Assembly (NCBI GenBank): GCA_008828725.1
Contig: MEHQ01003090.1
Coordinates: forward strand, 42,346 to 106,345
DNA: 64,000 bases
Reading direction: 5' to 3'
From: Saccharina japonica
Lineage: Eukaryota > Sar > Phaeophyceae > Laminariales > Laminariaceae
Shown: one piece after another, positions 13,201 through 21,229 of the stretch
Numbering within the stretch: the first letter of the stretch is position 1
Layout: every line of letters starts with the position of its first letter
The notes under the pieces: generated by a model
Told to the model about the DNA's origin: nothing
Seen by the model: the letters and a program-made list of their open reading frames with translations, nothing else
The model's database searches: none
Position numbers and translations under genes: made by a program

Positions 13201-16200
13201 AACCCAACCTATAAGTATAAAATATATTTATGGGGGGGGGTACTGGAGGGGGGGGAGGGGGGGGTATCGTCGAGCCCTACGTACGTCCTGTGGGTCAACG
13301 GAGGGTCCCATAAGTGCTTATTTTCACTCTGTACATTTTTTTTTTGGTGTTTTTTTTTTTTTTCCGAAACGAGTCTTTTGTAGGCAGGGGGGAGGACATT
13401 GTTATGGCCACGGCTGTTGTTGTTGATGTTGTCGTGCCCCTCTCATGTGCCTCGGCGCCAGTCCCTCTCACGAGCGACCGTCCGTGACTGAGCGTTTGAC
13501 CGTCTTGCGACTAAACTGCACGGACGAGTCGGTCTGGTACGGGCGGGTTCGAGACCTTGTTTGGTGCAGGGTGGTCGCGCGAAGCGGGTGTTGTTGTGTA
13601 CCAGGTATGTGTGTCCTCTGTAGGTGGGTGGTCGTGTTTTGGGGTACATGGAAGGCATCGCTGTAGTTGTGGTCAGACGGGGCAGGGTTGGGTTGGGGTT
13701 GCGACGTGTCCAACTCACAAGATATTTGATTCCCTACGCTCACCTACGCTATATGTATACCGTCACCTGCTTGACGTCTCATGCAGACATTTTTATTTAT
13801 GCGGTGAAACGTAACCACCACCAACCACCCTATTATAGCAAAATTGCTGTTGTTTTAGCGGCAATATCAGATACTAACAGACAGCAGTAGCTCGGTCATT
13901 GACGGGCGTCTGGAGGGCGCGTCGGCGCGATCTTTGTGAAAGCTTAAGTTATTTTTTTTATTATGAAATCGTCAGGGACGACTGACTATCCAACGGATGA
14001 AAAAGACGACGAGTCGGTCTCCGACTTTCGATCGTTTCCTAAAGCGCAAAACGCCTACTGACGAAACCCTTCCTTCGTCCTCGGGTGCCGCGATCTGCCG
14101 TTGTTCTGGTATGCAGAATCATCGCGGCCGAGTACCCCCTGATCCAGGGAGCATACCGACTGGGGAAGTGGAAGTTCATCTTCAACGCGTACTGCCAGGG
14201 TTACTACACCTTCGACCGACAAGTCCAGGCGACGGTACGTCTCTCCCTGCTGCTGGGGATGATGAATAAACAGCCGATTTTCCTAATTGAGAATTGCCTT
14301 TCCGATGAGAATGAAAATCGATTTTTTTTTATTTTTTTATTGTAAGAAACGTACTTCCCTCACAGTCTTTTTTTTCACTGTAAACTATTGTCAGTTGTGA
14401 CACCCGTCGATGACAAAAAGAAAAAACGAAGTCGGCTTCGGCTGTCTCAAGATATCGAAGATCCCAGAAAATCTGGATTTATGGGCGAGGTACCTCGCTC
14501 ATAAATGCAAGTTCCCTTCATTCCTCGATTTTACGAGTCTGTCGAGGTTGATTTCATTTTTTTTTTCGTGGATCGATACCTATCATCGAGGAACATATTT
14601 TCTAGGTCAAATTTTGATCGTGAGCGAAATACAACTGTTGAACAATAACAAAGTACTAAAATCGATTTTCATTCTCATCGGAAAGGCAATTCTCAATTAG
14701 GAAAATCAGCTGTTAATACGTTGCTTGCTGTTGCTGGTGCCATTGGTGTTAATGTTGCTCTTGGTGGCTGTTGATGTTGCTTGTTGACGTCGGTATTGAT
14801 GTTGCTGTTGCTATTGGTAACTATTGATGTTTCTGTTGCTGCTGGTGGCTATTGCTGTTGCTGGTGGCTATTGATGCTGCCGCTGGTGGCTATTGCTGTT
14901 GCTGGTTGGCTATTGCTGTTGCTGGTGGCTATTGATGTTGCTGCTGCTGGTGGTGGTTATTGATGTTGCTGCTGGCCATTGCTGTTGCTGGTGGCTATTG
15001 CTGTTGCTGGTGGCTATTGATGTTGCTGCTGCTGGTGGCTATTGCTGTTGCTGGTGGCTATTGATGTCGCTGCTGCTGCTGCTGCTGCTGTTGCTGTGGC
15101 TGTTGCTTATTTTACGTCTTGATGGGTATCCGGTCCCGCCACCTCCCTTGGTACCATTACCAGCACCTTCCTATTTTTGTGAGAGGTTCTGTTCAGCGTG
15201 GTCCCGATGGATTGGGCACGCTCGCCCTTCCACAACCGCAGCCCGAGCTATTCGTTTCCGCTCGAACCCCCCCCCCCCCCCCCCCCCCCCGGCATTTTAG
15301 GACGCGAGGTCTTAACAGTATCCAACGAACATACGGCATTGCATGAACATCGAGTACCCCCCCCCCCCCCCCCCCGTATGGCATATGTATGTTTCTTGAC
15401 TGAACTTTGCGGCTACAAGGCTCACCGGGCGAGGTCTTTTGCCTCATACTTGCTGGAGTATACAGCACCTACCCACTATCCATAGCCTGCATTAACCAAG
15501 TATTACGGGGGGGGGCATAGTAAATAGGACCTACGACAGGTACCAGGTACCTGATGGGTTTTTGTTTTCGTATCGTAGGTCCTATTTACTATGGTCCCCC
15601 GTAGCAGTAGACACTAGCCTACAGTCTCTACCCGCCAGCCTCCGTAGTCACGCGGCTACTATGTAGTCTAGTGTGGTGGGGACGGGAGTGCTGCACAACC
15701 AACACTTCCTTAGCCACCACAAAAGCGACGGTGCGCGCTGAGGGAGGGAGGAAAGGAGGACCTTATCACACCCGGGTGCTAAGAGAGCACACCCTCTGGG
15801 CCGACTTTCTCCAAAGCAACGAGAGGGGGGGGGGGCGCACACAAGATGAAAATGACGGGTTTGGTTGGAAAACATATCGTCGAGGTATTCGCATAGACAG
15901 ACGCGTCTTTCCGGTTTTTTGTTTTCATGGTCTCTCTCTCCGTTGTCGAGCAGAGGAATCATCTTGGAAAAATGGTCCCGAGAGGGGGTGTGTCGTCTTA
16001 TCACCCCCGTGTTATACATACGCTATACGTATGAGTGATGGGTGCGAACGGCACCCTTACGTCCGTCCGTTCGCTGTGTGCTGCTGCTGCTGCTGCTGCT
16101 GCCTCTGTCTTCGGTCAGCCTTCGGACGATTCGCTCTATGGTACTCCTGTCTTGACGCGGTGCTACGATAGAGGTGTATAGCACATTTTGGCTGAAAAAC

Positions 16201-18809
16201 AATCTGAATGACGGGACGGGCTCCTTGACCCCAATTCGTCGGAATTTGATGGAATTTGATGATTCTTGTGTCGCACTATTTTTTAGCTTTTTACCTACAA
16301 GGCCATGGGGATTGTTCGTCGGGTATATACGTAGCACTTTTGTTTTGTTTTCATCTGGTGTGTACACAGCTTTCGGGCGAGGTTTTAGAGGCTTCTCAAG
16401 CGCCCACCCTCCGAAAAAGCACGGCGCACCTCTACGGTAGCATGCGTCTCCTTGTTGTGGTGGTGGTTGTTGTTGTTGTTGTTGTTGCTGTTGTTGCTGT
16501 TGTTTTTTTTGTCATTACTCGACGAGAGAGGTATATCACAGCAGTCGTGCGGCATGCACGAAGTAAGACCATTCATTCGCTCTTGTTGTCCGGACGGGCG
16601 TCGGTAACTCCATGGATTTGCGCGGCCGACTTCGTCAGTCACCCTTGTTAGTAGGGAACGGTGTTTTTTGTTTTGTCGAGACGAGTTTTGCGTCGCGCTT
16701 CTTTTTTTGTTTTGTTTTGTTCCTTTTCCTCGACGGCCTCCTACGTATTAACATCTGTTTTTAGCGTCGTCTTGCACACCGTGTGCGATTTTTTGGGCAC
16801 CAGCACCAGCACCGCGACGATAAATTCAGTGCCGAGTTTTGTGCAGCAGCAGCAGCACCACCACCACCACCACCACCAAGTCCACCGCGGCGGCGGGCAA
16901 TTGAGGTTTAGAGCGGTTTTTGCCGAGAGAAGAAGAGGAGGGAGGGACGGGTTGATAAAACCGGCGGGGGAGGGAGGGAGGTTCAACAAATTAACGAAGA
17001 GCGCGTGTGTGTCCCGCTTTCTGTCCGTGCCTTTTGGTAAAATAAACCCGTGCGCCGGTCTCCTTGCCCATCGGTCGACCCATTCCGGCTTTCCCCCCCG
17101 ACATGTGATGAAACAGGACTACCTGGCGAACGGAAACAACACGTGCTTGGGTGTAGGGAGCTGCACCTACTGCAAGAGGACTTGCAGCGATAAATCCTAC
17201 GCGGACGGGCTGTTCGACCTCGAGACCGACCCCAGGGAGGAGCACAACGTTGTGGACTTGTACCCTGAGGTGATTTTTTTTTGTGTTTTTTCGCGGACCG
17301 CCACACGTAACGTAACATCGGTGTATTTCTGTGTTTCGGATAACGTTTCCTGTCATCAAAAGATGTTAAGGAGACCGCACGTTCATACCTCGACAGATGG
17401 AAAAATTCCATTAAGGTACCTTGACCGACGTGACGGACGCCAGACCTCTACTAGGTTGTGGGAAACTCGGTCCTACACTAACCTTGGCCGAAGCACGTTT
17501 TTCCTCGACTGGCTGGCCGTCTCCTGACATTTTTGTCTGTCGTAGGTATTAATAGTTGTGGCGGTGTAAACAAATAAATACTGATTTTCGCAGGCTGGAG
17601 AGGAACTCCGCTGATGTATACCAGGTACCTGGTACATGTGGTGCAGAAGCCGACCAAAGCGAAGGGAGTATTTACGCTGCCGTGTGTAGAAAAAATACTA
17701 CACCAGGTATTAAGGTAAGGTACTCTGGTGTTTTGTTTTAGTTCATAGCCTCCGGCGGATTTGGTAAAAATACAGCTTGTTTAAGCTCACCACGCATTTA
17801 AAATACGTGTCGTGTGTCAATGGTGGTGGTTCGTTGCACTCCTAAGCACCCACGTGCCGTCGGATTTTCCCAGTGATCTAGAGCCGTGTTTCGTTTCGGA
17901 GCCGCCTCGTGTCTCTGCCCTCGCCAGCCCCTATTCACCTGGTATATCAATATTTTTCGGGCCTCTGATCAAATGACCGTCTACACAGAAATTCGGTGTG
18001 TTGTCGTTGTTCATTCGGGATTCCGGCGTGGGGCAAAAATCTGTTACTTCGAGCTTTCAGTGTGCTCTTATCGTAGTTACGACGGCTACTCGTAGTAGAG
18101 CTGGGGCAGTTTTTTTTGTCTTTTTTTTTGTTTTTTTTGTTTGTTCACTTTTTCACTTTTTCGGCATTGTCAAGTGTTCGCTATCAGGCTGTTGTTTTTA
18201 CCACAGGTAATCACTCGACCCTTGGGCTGCGCAAAAACGGGAAGAAAAAAAAAAACACCACGCAATCTGGGTGGCTTAGGGTACGCAGCAGGTGTGCTTT
18301 TTCATGTGTGTTTTCGCAAAATAAATACTTGAAAGCGTGTCTAAAATTCGCCACAGCACCTGCTTGTCGTCTAAATTCACTGGGCTCTCTCTCTCCCGGG
18401 GAAGTTATAACCTTGTCTCCCCTTCCGAAAATGCCCTTATTCTATACATGTATAGGTGGTGGACGGGATACGGAGCCGCATCCAGGAAGTCGTGAAGCAA
18501 GAATACGCCAACTCCAGCTTCGAGAGTATCAGCCCCGATGCTTACCACGTGTGGGCCGCACACAACTATTGGGCAATACCTTGGTTCGACCATCTGCAAG
18601 AATTGATAGCTGCCAACGAGAGTAGCAATAGTAATAGCAATATCAGTAGTAGTGATAGGAAAAGAAGACAGTACTGGGGTTATAGTGCACTCGGTTTACT
18701 TTTTTGTGTGTGTACGTTTATTGTTTTTTTGGGTTTTTTTCGGGGGCCGAGGGGGGTGGGGGGGGGAGAGGGGGGAGAGGAGGGGCGTGAAGAAATACAT
18801 TCAAGGTAG
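1483..18809 (+). CDS. Type I sulfatase (arylsulfatase-like), 3' nine exons, 5' end outside window
   Basis: Exons 1483-1725, 3094-3187, 4949-5031, 7436-7612, 9114-9244, 11355-11486, 14117-14234, 17117-17269 and 18456-18809 join in phase at GT-AG introns into 494 residues ending at TAG 18807-18809. Sulfatases hydrolyse sulfate esters using a formylglycine made from Cys in CxPSR/CxPAR; that motif belongs upstream and is not in the window. Visible family motifs, numbered from 1483: GVYSTTLF near the start, KPLFLYLAHQAVHDP (His104, active-site His of the arylsulfatase B type), ASDNGG (Asp172-Asn173, metal ligands), LRGIKHSYWEGGVK (Lys190, catalytic Lys), GLMHVTDFLPTLA, LDGVDHW, SPRTEMLYNFDP, YRLGKWKFIF and DLETDPREEHNV. 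Odd points: an Asp/Ser-rich insert in the first visible exon, a hydrophobic segment near the C-terminus (about 452-472) that could anchor it to a membrane, and introns of 1.2-2.9 kb loaded with mobile elements. Brown algae make sulfated cell-wall fucans, a plausible but unproven substrate. Confidence 0.88.
1822..1965. repeat. GATCTA-rich short tandem repeat in intron
   Basis: About four degenerate ~36-bp units built on gatgatctagatcgtgatct with weak internal dyad symmetry. A related array in the opposite sense lies at 10727-10990. The intron 1726-3093 otherwise holds only the foldback element below. Confidence 0.75.
2378..2551 (-). mobile_element. Foldback element, copy 1 (CAGTACAGGACA termini)
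   Basis: Ends are CAGTACAGGACA and TGTCCTGTACTG, with longer imperfect arms (caggctgagat against agcctggaccag). The interior matches the reverse complement of the element at 9365-9550. No coding capacity; target duplication unclear. Confidence 0.7.
3094..3187 (+). CDS. Sulfatase exon B
   Basis: 94 bases after acceptor ttgacag; encodes IIGDKTPYDEKPLFLYLAHQ and AVHDPLGLPPS with the conserved HQAVH histidine. Ends CAG|gtacat in phase 1. Confidence 0.88.
3356..4314. mobile_element. Non-autonomous hAT-like DNA transposon
   Basis: The 959-bp element has inverted ends TAGAGGTGTACCCC / GGGGTACACCTCTA and is flanked by a perfect 8-bp duplication CCGTGTAG (3348-3355 and 4315-4322). An 8-bp duplication and a TAGAGGTG-type terminus are hallmarks of hAT elements. 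Subterminal regions are packed with acccgggtacccg palindromic words on both sides. There is no transposase ORF. It lies in the intron between sulfatase exons B and C. Confidence 0.88.
4693..4800. mobile_element. Small TA-flanked MITE, copy 1
   Basis: The 108-bp element is flanked by TA at 4691-4692 and 4801-4802. Its ends read CGGGGGGGACCAT and ATGGTCCACCG, followed on the left by agtaaataggac. It shares terminal sequence with 15506-15601. A TA duplication suggests Tc1/mariner-type mobilisation. Confidence 0.7.
4949..5031 (+). CDS. Sulfatase exon C
   Basis: 83 bases between acceptor ggctatag and donor AAA|gtgagt. It completes the split Asp codon and encodes AFTADEWDILDALEESS and SLRLQFAK. 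This is the variable segment before the next helix, so identity rests mainly on phase and splice sites. Confidence 0.75.
5044..5125. repeat. CAG/CAA microsatellite
   Basis: The run cagcagcag...caacaacagcaacagc starts 12 bases after the exon C donor, so it is intronic. A second CAGCTG cluster is at about 5400-5455. Confidence 0.85.
5690..5820. repeat. (CCAC)n / (CCCA)n microsatellite
   Basis: Interrupted cacccacccaccc repeats within the intron 5032-7435. The apparent Pro/His/Thr-rich reading frames here are repeat artefacts. Confidence 0.85.
6015..6137. repeat. Two-copy direct repeat in intron
   Basis: Two near-identical units of about 57 bp contain acaaaacgccggcatggatg followed by cagcccttgtacgtacag. 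A long T run follows at 6142-6160. Confidence 0.8.
6188..7434. other. Remainder of intron C-D, no gene
   Basis: Non-coding. It holds a repeated atcttgaaattagtgtgg phrase (about 6190 and 6358), three tandem copies of gggtagtaacacctaactttgct-type units at about 6929-6990, and a (CT)n tract near 7287-7304. No exon was found. Confidence 0.6.
7436..7612 (+). CDS. Sulfatase exon D
   Basis: 59 codons between gggacag and AAG|gtgact, phase 0 at both ends. VLMYLDKTIGELVAYLE, SIIAVASDNGG and YPLRGIKHSYWEGGVK carry the metal-binding Asp-Asn pair and the catalytic lysine. This is the most diagnostic exon. Confidence 0.92.
7613..9113. other. Intron D-E, no gene
   Basis: Contains a partial copy of the dispersed repeat described at 12717-12910 (catggccgtag-type phrase near 7746-7795, head only), a degenerate accgcaccg-type repeat at 7905-7975, a poly-C run with a single N at about 8216-8250, and a short CAG run at 8600-8620. 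No exon signal was seen. Confidence 0.6.
9114..9244 (+). CDS. Sulfatase exon E
   Basis: 131 bases between catatgatag and AAG|gtgagg. Encodes VPAFVYSKSHIPEEAWG and SGLMHVTDFLPTLASAI, matching the family stretch that follows WEGGVR. Confidence 0.9.
9365..9550 (+). mobile_element. Foldback element, copy 2
   Basis: Arms read ggacacctaataagaaacag (about 9384-9403) and ctgtttcttattaggtgtc (about 9523-9541), giving a strong stem. The interior shares gagagagggtgctttttaca and agcctgg blocks with the copy at 2378-2551, in the opposite sense. It lies just after sulfatase exon E. Confidence 0.75.
9915..10112 (+). repeat. Dispersed repeat R1, copy in intron E-F
   Basis: Shares catgcatgg-cgta-tcgtatg, ctacaatgccgggacgga, caccaagcgcgaagcgcc and gtgagctgcatcctactaag with copies at 12717-12910, 40650-40912 and 45220-45345. 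Divergent and without an ORF. The word agcgcgaagcgc can fold on itself. Class unknown. Confidence 0.75.
10213..10276. repeat. (CTG)n microsatellite
   Basis: About 20 CTG units with two interruptions, intronic. Confidence 0.9.
10727..10990. repeat. GATCATCTACAGATA-type tandem repeats
   Basis: About six degenerate 15-18-bp units at 10727-10835, then five copies of acagatcat at 10938-10985. Same word family as the array at 1822-1965, reverse sense. Confidence 0.8.
11355..11486 (+). CDS. Sulfatase exon F
   Basis: 132 bases between aactccag and CTC|gtgagc. Encodes SFGDLDGVDHWAHITNPD and SPRTEMLYNFDPYVLWAG, corresponding to the LDG-W and SPR-E-L-N-D motifs. The donor overlaps a TGA that would end the frame if unspliced. 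Confidence 0.9.
11595..12716. repeat. Seven-copy 154-bp tandem array
   Basis: Seven near-identical units begin at 11641, 11795, 11949, 12103, 12257, 12411 and 12565. Each has a G9-G12 tract, then tactcatttgttgcttgcc, accattgaccacgcatctc, tttcgagatggagcaccg and a tail ending gaagaaacagccg. The first half of the unit is one terminus of the dispersed repeat R1. The repeated 64-residue minus-strand ORFs are simply this period. Intronic, between exons F and G. Confidence 0.95.
12717..12910 (+). repeat. Dispersed repeat R1, copy closing the tandem array
   Basis: Immediately after the last G tract comes catgcatggccgtagtcgta, then ccctacaatgccggaacgga, agcaccaagcgcgaagcgcc and gagctgcatcctactaagaa ccgcttgtgagg. 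Array plus this segment looks like an R1 element whose left part was amplified. Confidence 0.8.
12911..14116. other. Remainder of intron F-G, no gene
   Basis: Holds G tracts at about 13231-13265, T tracts near 13338-13365 and a tgtaccaggtatg word at 13598. No exon or element boundary was recognised. Confidence 0.55.
14117..14234 (+). CDS. Sulfatase exon G
   Basis: 118 bases between ggtatgcag and ACG|gtacgt. Encodes IIAAEYPLIQGAYRLGKWKF and NAYCQGYYTFDRQVQAT; the R-GKWK segment is the family strand where arylsulfatases read AIR-G-WKL. Confidence 0.88.
14269..14714 (+). mobile_element. 446-bp MITE, copy 1 (4-bp TSD AATA)
   Basis: Long inverted ends (about 50 bp) begin AACAGCCGATTTTCC and finish GGAAAATCAGCTGTT. 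Perfect AATA is present on both sides (14265-14268 and 14715-14718). The interior contains a second dyad, gggcgaggtacctcgc. The same element in reverse orientation lies at 22234-22682. It starts 35 bases after the exon G donor. No ORF. Confidence 0.9.
14720..15110. repeat. GTTGCTGGTGGCTATT minisatellite
   Basis: Degenerate tandem ttgctgttgctggtggctat phrases, ending in a (CTG)n run at about 15068-15090. Leu-rich reading frames here are repeat artefacts. Confidence 0.9.
15267..15376. repeat. Two long poly-C tracts
   Basis: Runs of about 23 C (15268-15290) and about 19 C (15357-15375). Such runs recur on both strands across the window and are prone to length error in assembly. Confidence 0.85.
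15506..15601. mobile_element. Small TA-flanked MITE, copy 2
   Basis: The 96-bp hairpin has arms catagtaaataggacctacg and cgtaggtcctatttactatg, ends CGGGGGGGG / GGTCCCCCG, and TA on each side (15504-15505 and 15602-15603). The loop holds a ggtaccaggtacc palindrome. Same terminal family as 4693-4800. Confidence 0.85.
15604..17116. other. Remainder of intron G-H, no gene
   Basis: Contains (CTG)n at 16080-16102, (TTG)n at about 16456-16512 and a (CAG)(CAC) run at about 16845-16878. The 288-residue plus-strand frame over 16661-17527 is the read-through of exon H into low-complexity intron, not a separate gene. Confidence 0.6.
17117..17269 (+). CDS. Sulfatase exon H
   Basis: 51 codons between gaaacag and GAG|gtgatt. 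A Cys-rich stretch (CLGVGSCTYCKRTC) precedes GLFDLETDPREEHNVVDLYP, the near C-terminal L-D-DP-E-N motif of the family. Confidence 0.9.
17270..18455. other. Intron H-terminal exon, no gene
   Basis: Non-coding, with T tracts and the words taccaggtacctggta (17619-17634) and accaggtattaagg (about 17703). No element ends recognised. Confidence 0.55.
18456..18809 (+). CDS. Sulfatase terminal exon with hydrophobic C-terminus
   Basis: 117 codons after acceptor atgtatag. A charged helix (VVDGIRSRIQEVVKQEYA) is followed by a Ser/Asn-rich linker, a basic DRKRR patch, about 20 hydrophobic residues (YSALGLLFCVCTFIVFLGFF) and a Gly/Glu-rich tail. The helix fits the sulfatase C-terminus. The hydrophobic part could be a real membrane anchor, or intron read-through if an unseen donor lies earlier. 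Confidence 0.75.
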   Translation: MVDGIRSRIQEVVKQEYANSSFESISPDAYHVWAAHNYWAIPWFDHLQELIAANESSNSNSNISSSDRKRRQYWGYSALGLLFCVCTFIVFLGFFRGPRGVGGGEGGEEGREEIHSR

Positions 18810-18984
18810 ATGTCTGTTCACTTGCCTTTAGGCGGTTGAGTCGTGTGCTGGCTCAAGCCAGACGTGGAGGAAAAGAAAAAACGCGCCCACGTCCTCACCG
18901 CCTATGTTTTTCGGGATCGTGTCTTGCTAAAAACTAATAACGTCATTATGTTTTAGCTCGTGAAGTTTTCGTTCTTCCGCAAGA

Positions 18985-19092
18985 CGGGGGGGGGGGGTGG
19001 AGGAGGCGTACTCATTTGTTGGTTGCCATAGTTATTTTGACCATTGAGCACGCACCCCTTTCGAGACAAAGCAGGGGGGCGGGGCGGGGCGA
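18985..19092 (+). repeat. Dispersed repeat R1, G-tract terminus
   Basis: A G11 tract is followed by actcatttgttggttgcc, ttgaccattgagcacgc and cctttcgagac, matching the first half of the 154-bp unit at 11641. Lies between the sulfatase stop and the LTR element. Confidence 0.75.
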
Positions 19093-19351
19093 GCGAATGT
19101 ACCCACTATCGTTAGGAGGTGGTGTTCATCGGGTGTTGTTCGCTGGTGATATATACTTCGCAGGACAGGCGCCCCCCTCCCTCTAGCGTTTCTCAGCCGT
19201 GTGACACGGTTCTGTAAGGTATGTAGGCATTACAACTGTACTCGCGCGCGCGTACGTTGCGTGCGCGTACGTTGCGTGGCCGAAGCACATCCGCCAGTGA
19301 GATTCTCGAGGCCCGACCACGTTACGATGGCCCAGGAAAAACGAATGGTAT

Positions 19352-19759
19352 TGTTCGTGGTATGCGGTCGCTTGATACTGGTTTCCTGATATGTGGGGGT
19401 TTCATACTGGTCTAAGGAGATTGGGGTTTCATATGGTGTGGCGAGGCATTCTGACCTGAGATGATGGATGCCTAGCGTGTTGCTGCCCCGTGTGGGGGTA
19501 GTCGATGGTGTTAAGATACGACCCGGGCTTTGATGATTAGATACTGCCCGTATATATGTGAGGGTGGAGCGTGACGGAAAGGTACGGCTCACTCCTGTGT
19601 GGTGTTTATGATGGGCCTTTCACGACAGGTACTGGCTCTACTTGTGTGTGTATTCGGTATTTGGTGATACGAGTACATTATCCACTATTCTCTCCTTGAC
19701 GACTCATGGTATAGCCGCGTGGTTACACAGAACGCGTTCGACAGCGACGTATACAAACT
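19352..19759 (+). repeat. 5' LTR of outer element
   Basis: Starts TG and ends gtatacaaact, where the matching 3' LTR has acaaaca. It shares outer-type features with 28917-29325, such as gatggatgcctagcgtgttg and a cccgtgtgggggtag block, that the inner LTRs lack. Confidence 0.88.
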
Positions 19760-19819
19760 CGATCATCTGATTGCTTCGGGCCCGGAGGTCGCTGGACGCT
19801 ATACTGTGTTAGAGGGGGA

Positions 19820-21229
19820 GTGGTACATGAAGGAGTGACTATGGAGATGTTCTTTGATTTCGAGGATTTTGAGCGGCCGTATGGGCAGCAACAGCAGCAG
19901 CCGCGGTCGTTTGGACAGCAGCAGCAGCAGCAGCAGCAGCAGCTGGAGATGGTTTTCGAGGATTTTGGGCGGCAGGATGAACAGGAGCTGCAGCAGCAGC
20001 AGCAGTATGCCTTTGGTGGACAGCAGCACCAGCGGCAGTACGGTGGCGCCGCGCAGCAGCAGCAACAGCAGCAGCGGCGCCGCCAGCACCAGCAGAACCC
20101 GGGGGGCACTGGTTGTGCACGTATCACCGTACATGGGTGGTACCAGCCGGAGTCCCCTCCGCCCCCAGGAGCGTCAATGGGCGGATTTTACACGTGCGGG
20201 CGTTGTGGGGCTCGAGGGGCTGAAGTCGCGATTTGCTTTGGACCGAACAGCGCGTGCGATGGGTTCCTGGCTTATGGTCAAAGGGCCAGGCAGTGCACTG
20301 CCCAGCCTACTATCGTCTACGCGCCGAACCACCGCTACGTGTCGCAGGTCGGAACGGCGGCGCCCCAGCTGCCGCAGGTGGAGCCGGTAGTGCCTGGGTC
20401 GGTGACGAGGAGGGATAGTGTTATGTCGGGGGGGAACGAGCTACGTCAGCAGCAGCAGCAGCAGCAGCAGCAGTACGGTGGCGCCGCGCAGCAGCAGCAG
20501 CGGCAGTTGGGGGTCGGGCCACAGCAGCAGCAGCAGATACAGGACGTGAGGTTGGGGCTGGATGTCATCAGCAAGCGGGGTGCCCGTAGAGCCGCTGCGC
20601 GCGAGGAGCTGTGGAATATGTTTCATGGACCTCAACCGCGTACCGTCCTGCAGAAGAAATCCTGGTGGGAAAGGCTGCAGTCTGCCAAGCGACGAGCTGG
20701 AGGAGTTGGTGTTCCGTACCGAAGCTTTGACGAGCTTGGTGTCGCTGAGGAGAAAGAGCATGTTTATGCTGAGGCTGAGGTGGTGGAACTTGGTGTTGCT
20801 GAGCCCGAGGTGGAGGAGCTCCGTGATGCTCGTGCGCCGCTAGCTGCATCTGTACAGCAGCAGCACGAGGCTGAAGTGGCGGAGCTTAGTGTTGCTGAGC
20901 CTGAGGTGGAGCTCGGTTTTGCTGAGGCTGAAGTGGTGGAGCTTGGTGTTGCTGAGCCTGTGGTGGAGCTCGGTTTTACTGAAGCTGAAGTGGTGGAGCT
21001 TGGTGCTGCTGAGCCTGAGGGGGAGCTCGGTGGTGTTGGTGTCACGCCCCCGCCGCTTTCGTCGTTCGTGAAGCCGCAGCAGCTGCGTGGGCATGAGGGG
21101 GTGTCGATGCAGCAGCAATGGGATGGGGACGGTGTGGGCGGTGGAGTGCCGCAGATTGGTTTGGGCCAGAGTGGCTCGTACCCCTTCGAACCAAGGAAAC
21201 CAAAGAAACGGGATGGCGTGGTATGGTGA
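19820..21229 (+). CDS. Gln-rich ORF of outer LTR element, function unknown
   Basis: 469 codons, 60 bp after the 5' LTR, where gag would be. I do not recognise the protein. In order: acidic, poly-Gln N-terminus (1-95); a possible zinc site C126-x2-C129-x9-C139-x6-C146 around FYTCGRCGARGA; more poly-Gln (209-240); a block at about 244-309 (RRAAAREELWNMFHGP, SWWERLQSAKRRAGG, VPYRSFDELGV); Glu/Val-rich repeats of the type AEVVELGVAEPEVELGF (about 315-405); then GLGQSGSYPFEPRKP. It stops at TGA 21227-21229. Compared with the inner copy this is a frameshift: the homologous peptide (SEVELVGEE..., GARSFPFDPLKQACYIFQ) continues in another frame to about 21370. The conserved block is shared with 25019-26017. 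Confidence 0.6.
   Translation: MVHEGVTMEMFFDFEDFERPYGQQQQQPRSFGQQQQQQQQQLEMVFEDFGRQDEQELQQQQQYAFGGQQHQRQYGGAAQQQQQQQRRRQHQQNPGGTGCARITVHGWYQPESPPPPGASMGGFYTCGRCGARGAEVAICFGPNSACDGFLAYGQRARQCTAQPTIVYAPNHRYVSQVGTAAPQLPQVEPVVPGSVTRRDSVMSGGNELRQQQQQQQQQYGGAAQQQQRQLGVGPQQQQQIQDVRLGLDVISKRGARRAAAREELWNMFHGPQPRTVLQKKSWWERLQSAKRRAGGVGVPYRSFDELGVAEEKEHVYAEAEVVELGVAEPEVEELRDARAPLAASVQQQHEAEVAELSVAEPEVELGFAEAEVVELGVAEPVVELGFTEAEVVELGAAEPEGELGGVGVTPPPLSSFVKPQQLRGHEGVSMQQQWDGDGVGGGVPQIGLGQSGSYPFEPRKPKKRDGVVW

Noticed and set aside
14893-15300. 135-codon Leu-rich plus-strand ORF
   Set aside because: Translation of the GTTGCTGGTGGCTATT minisatellite, inside a sulfatase intron.
16661-17527. 288-codon plus-strand ORF
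   Set aside because: Only its part at 17117-17269 is sulfatase exon H; the remainder is intron with CAG/CAC repeats.
19230-19592. 120-codon minus-strand ORF with a paralogue at 28855-29157
   Set aside because: The similarity is because both lie in the LTRs of one element; no protein-like motif.
19760-19810. tRNA-like or primer-binding sequence (gcttcgggcccggaggtcgctgg) after the 5' LTR
   Set aside because: It resembles the sense strand of initiator tRNA only loosely; a primer-binding site should be complementary to a tRNA 3' end, and none is.
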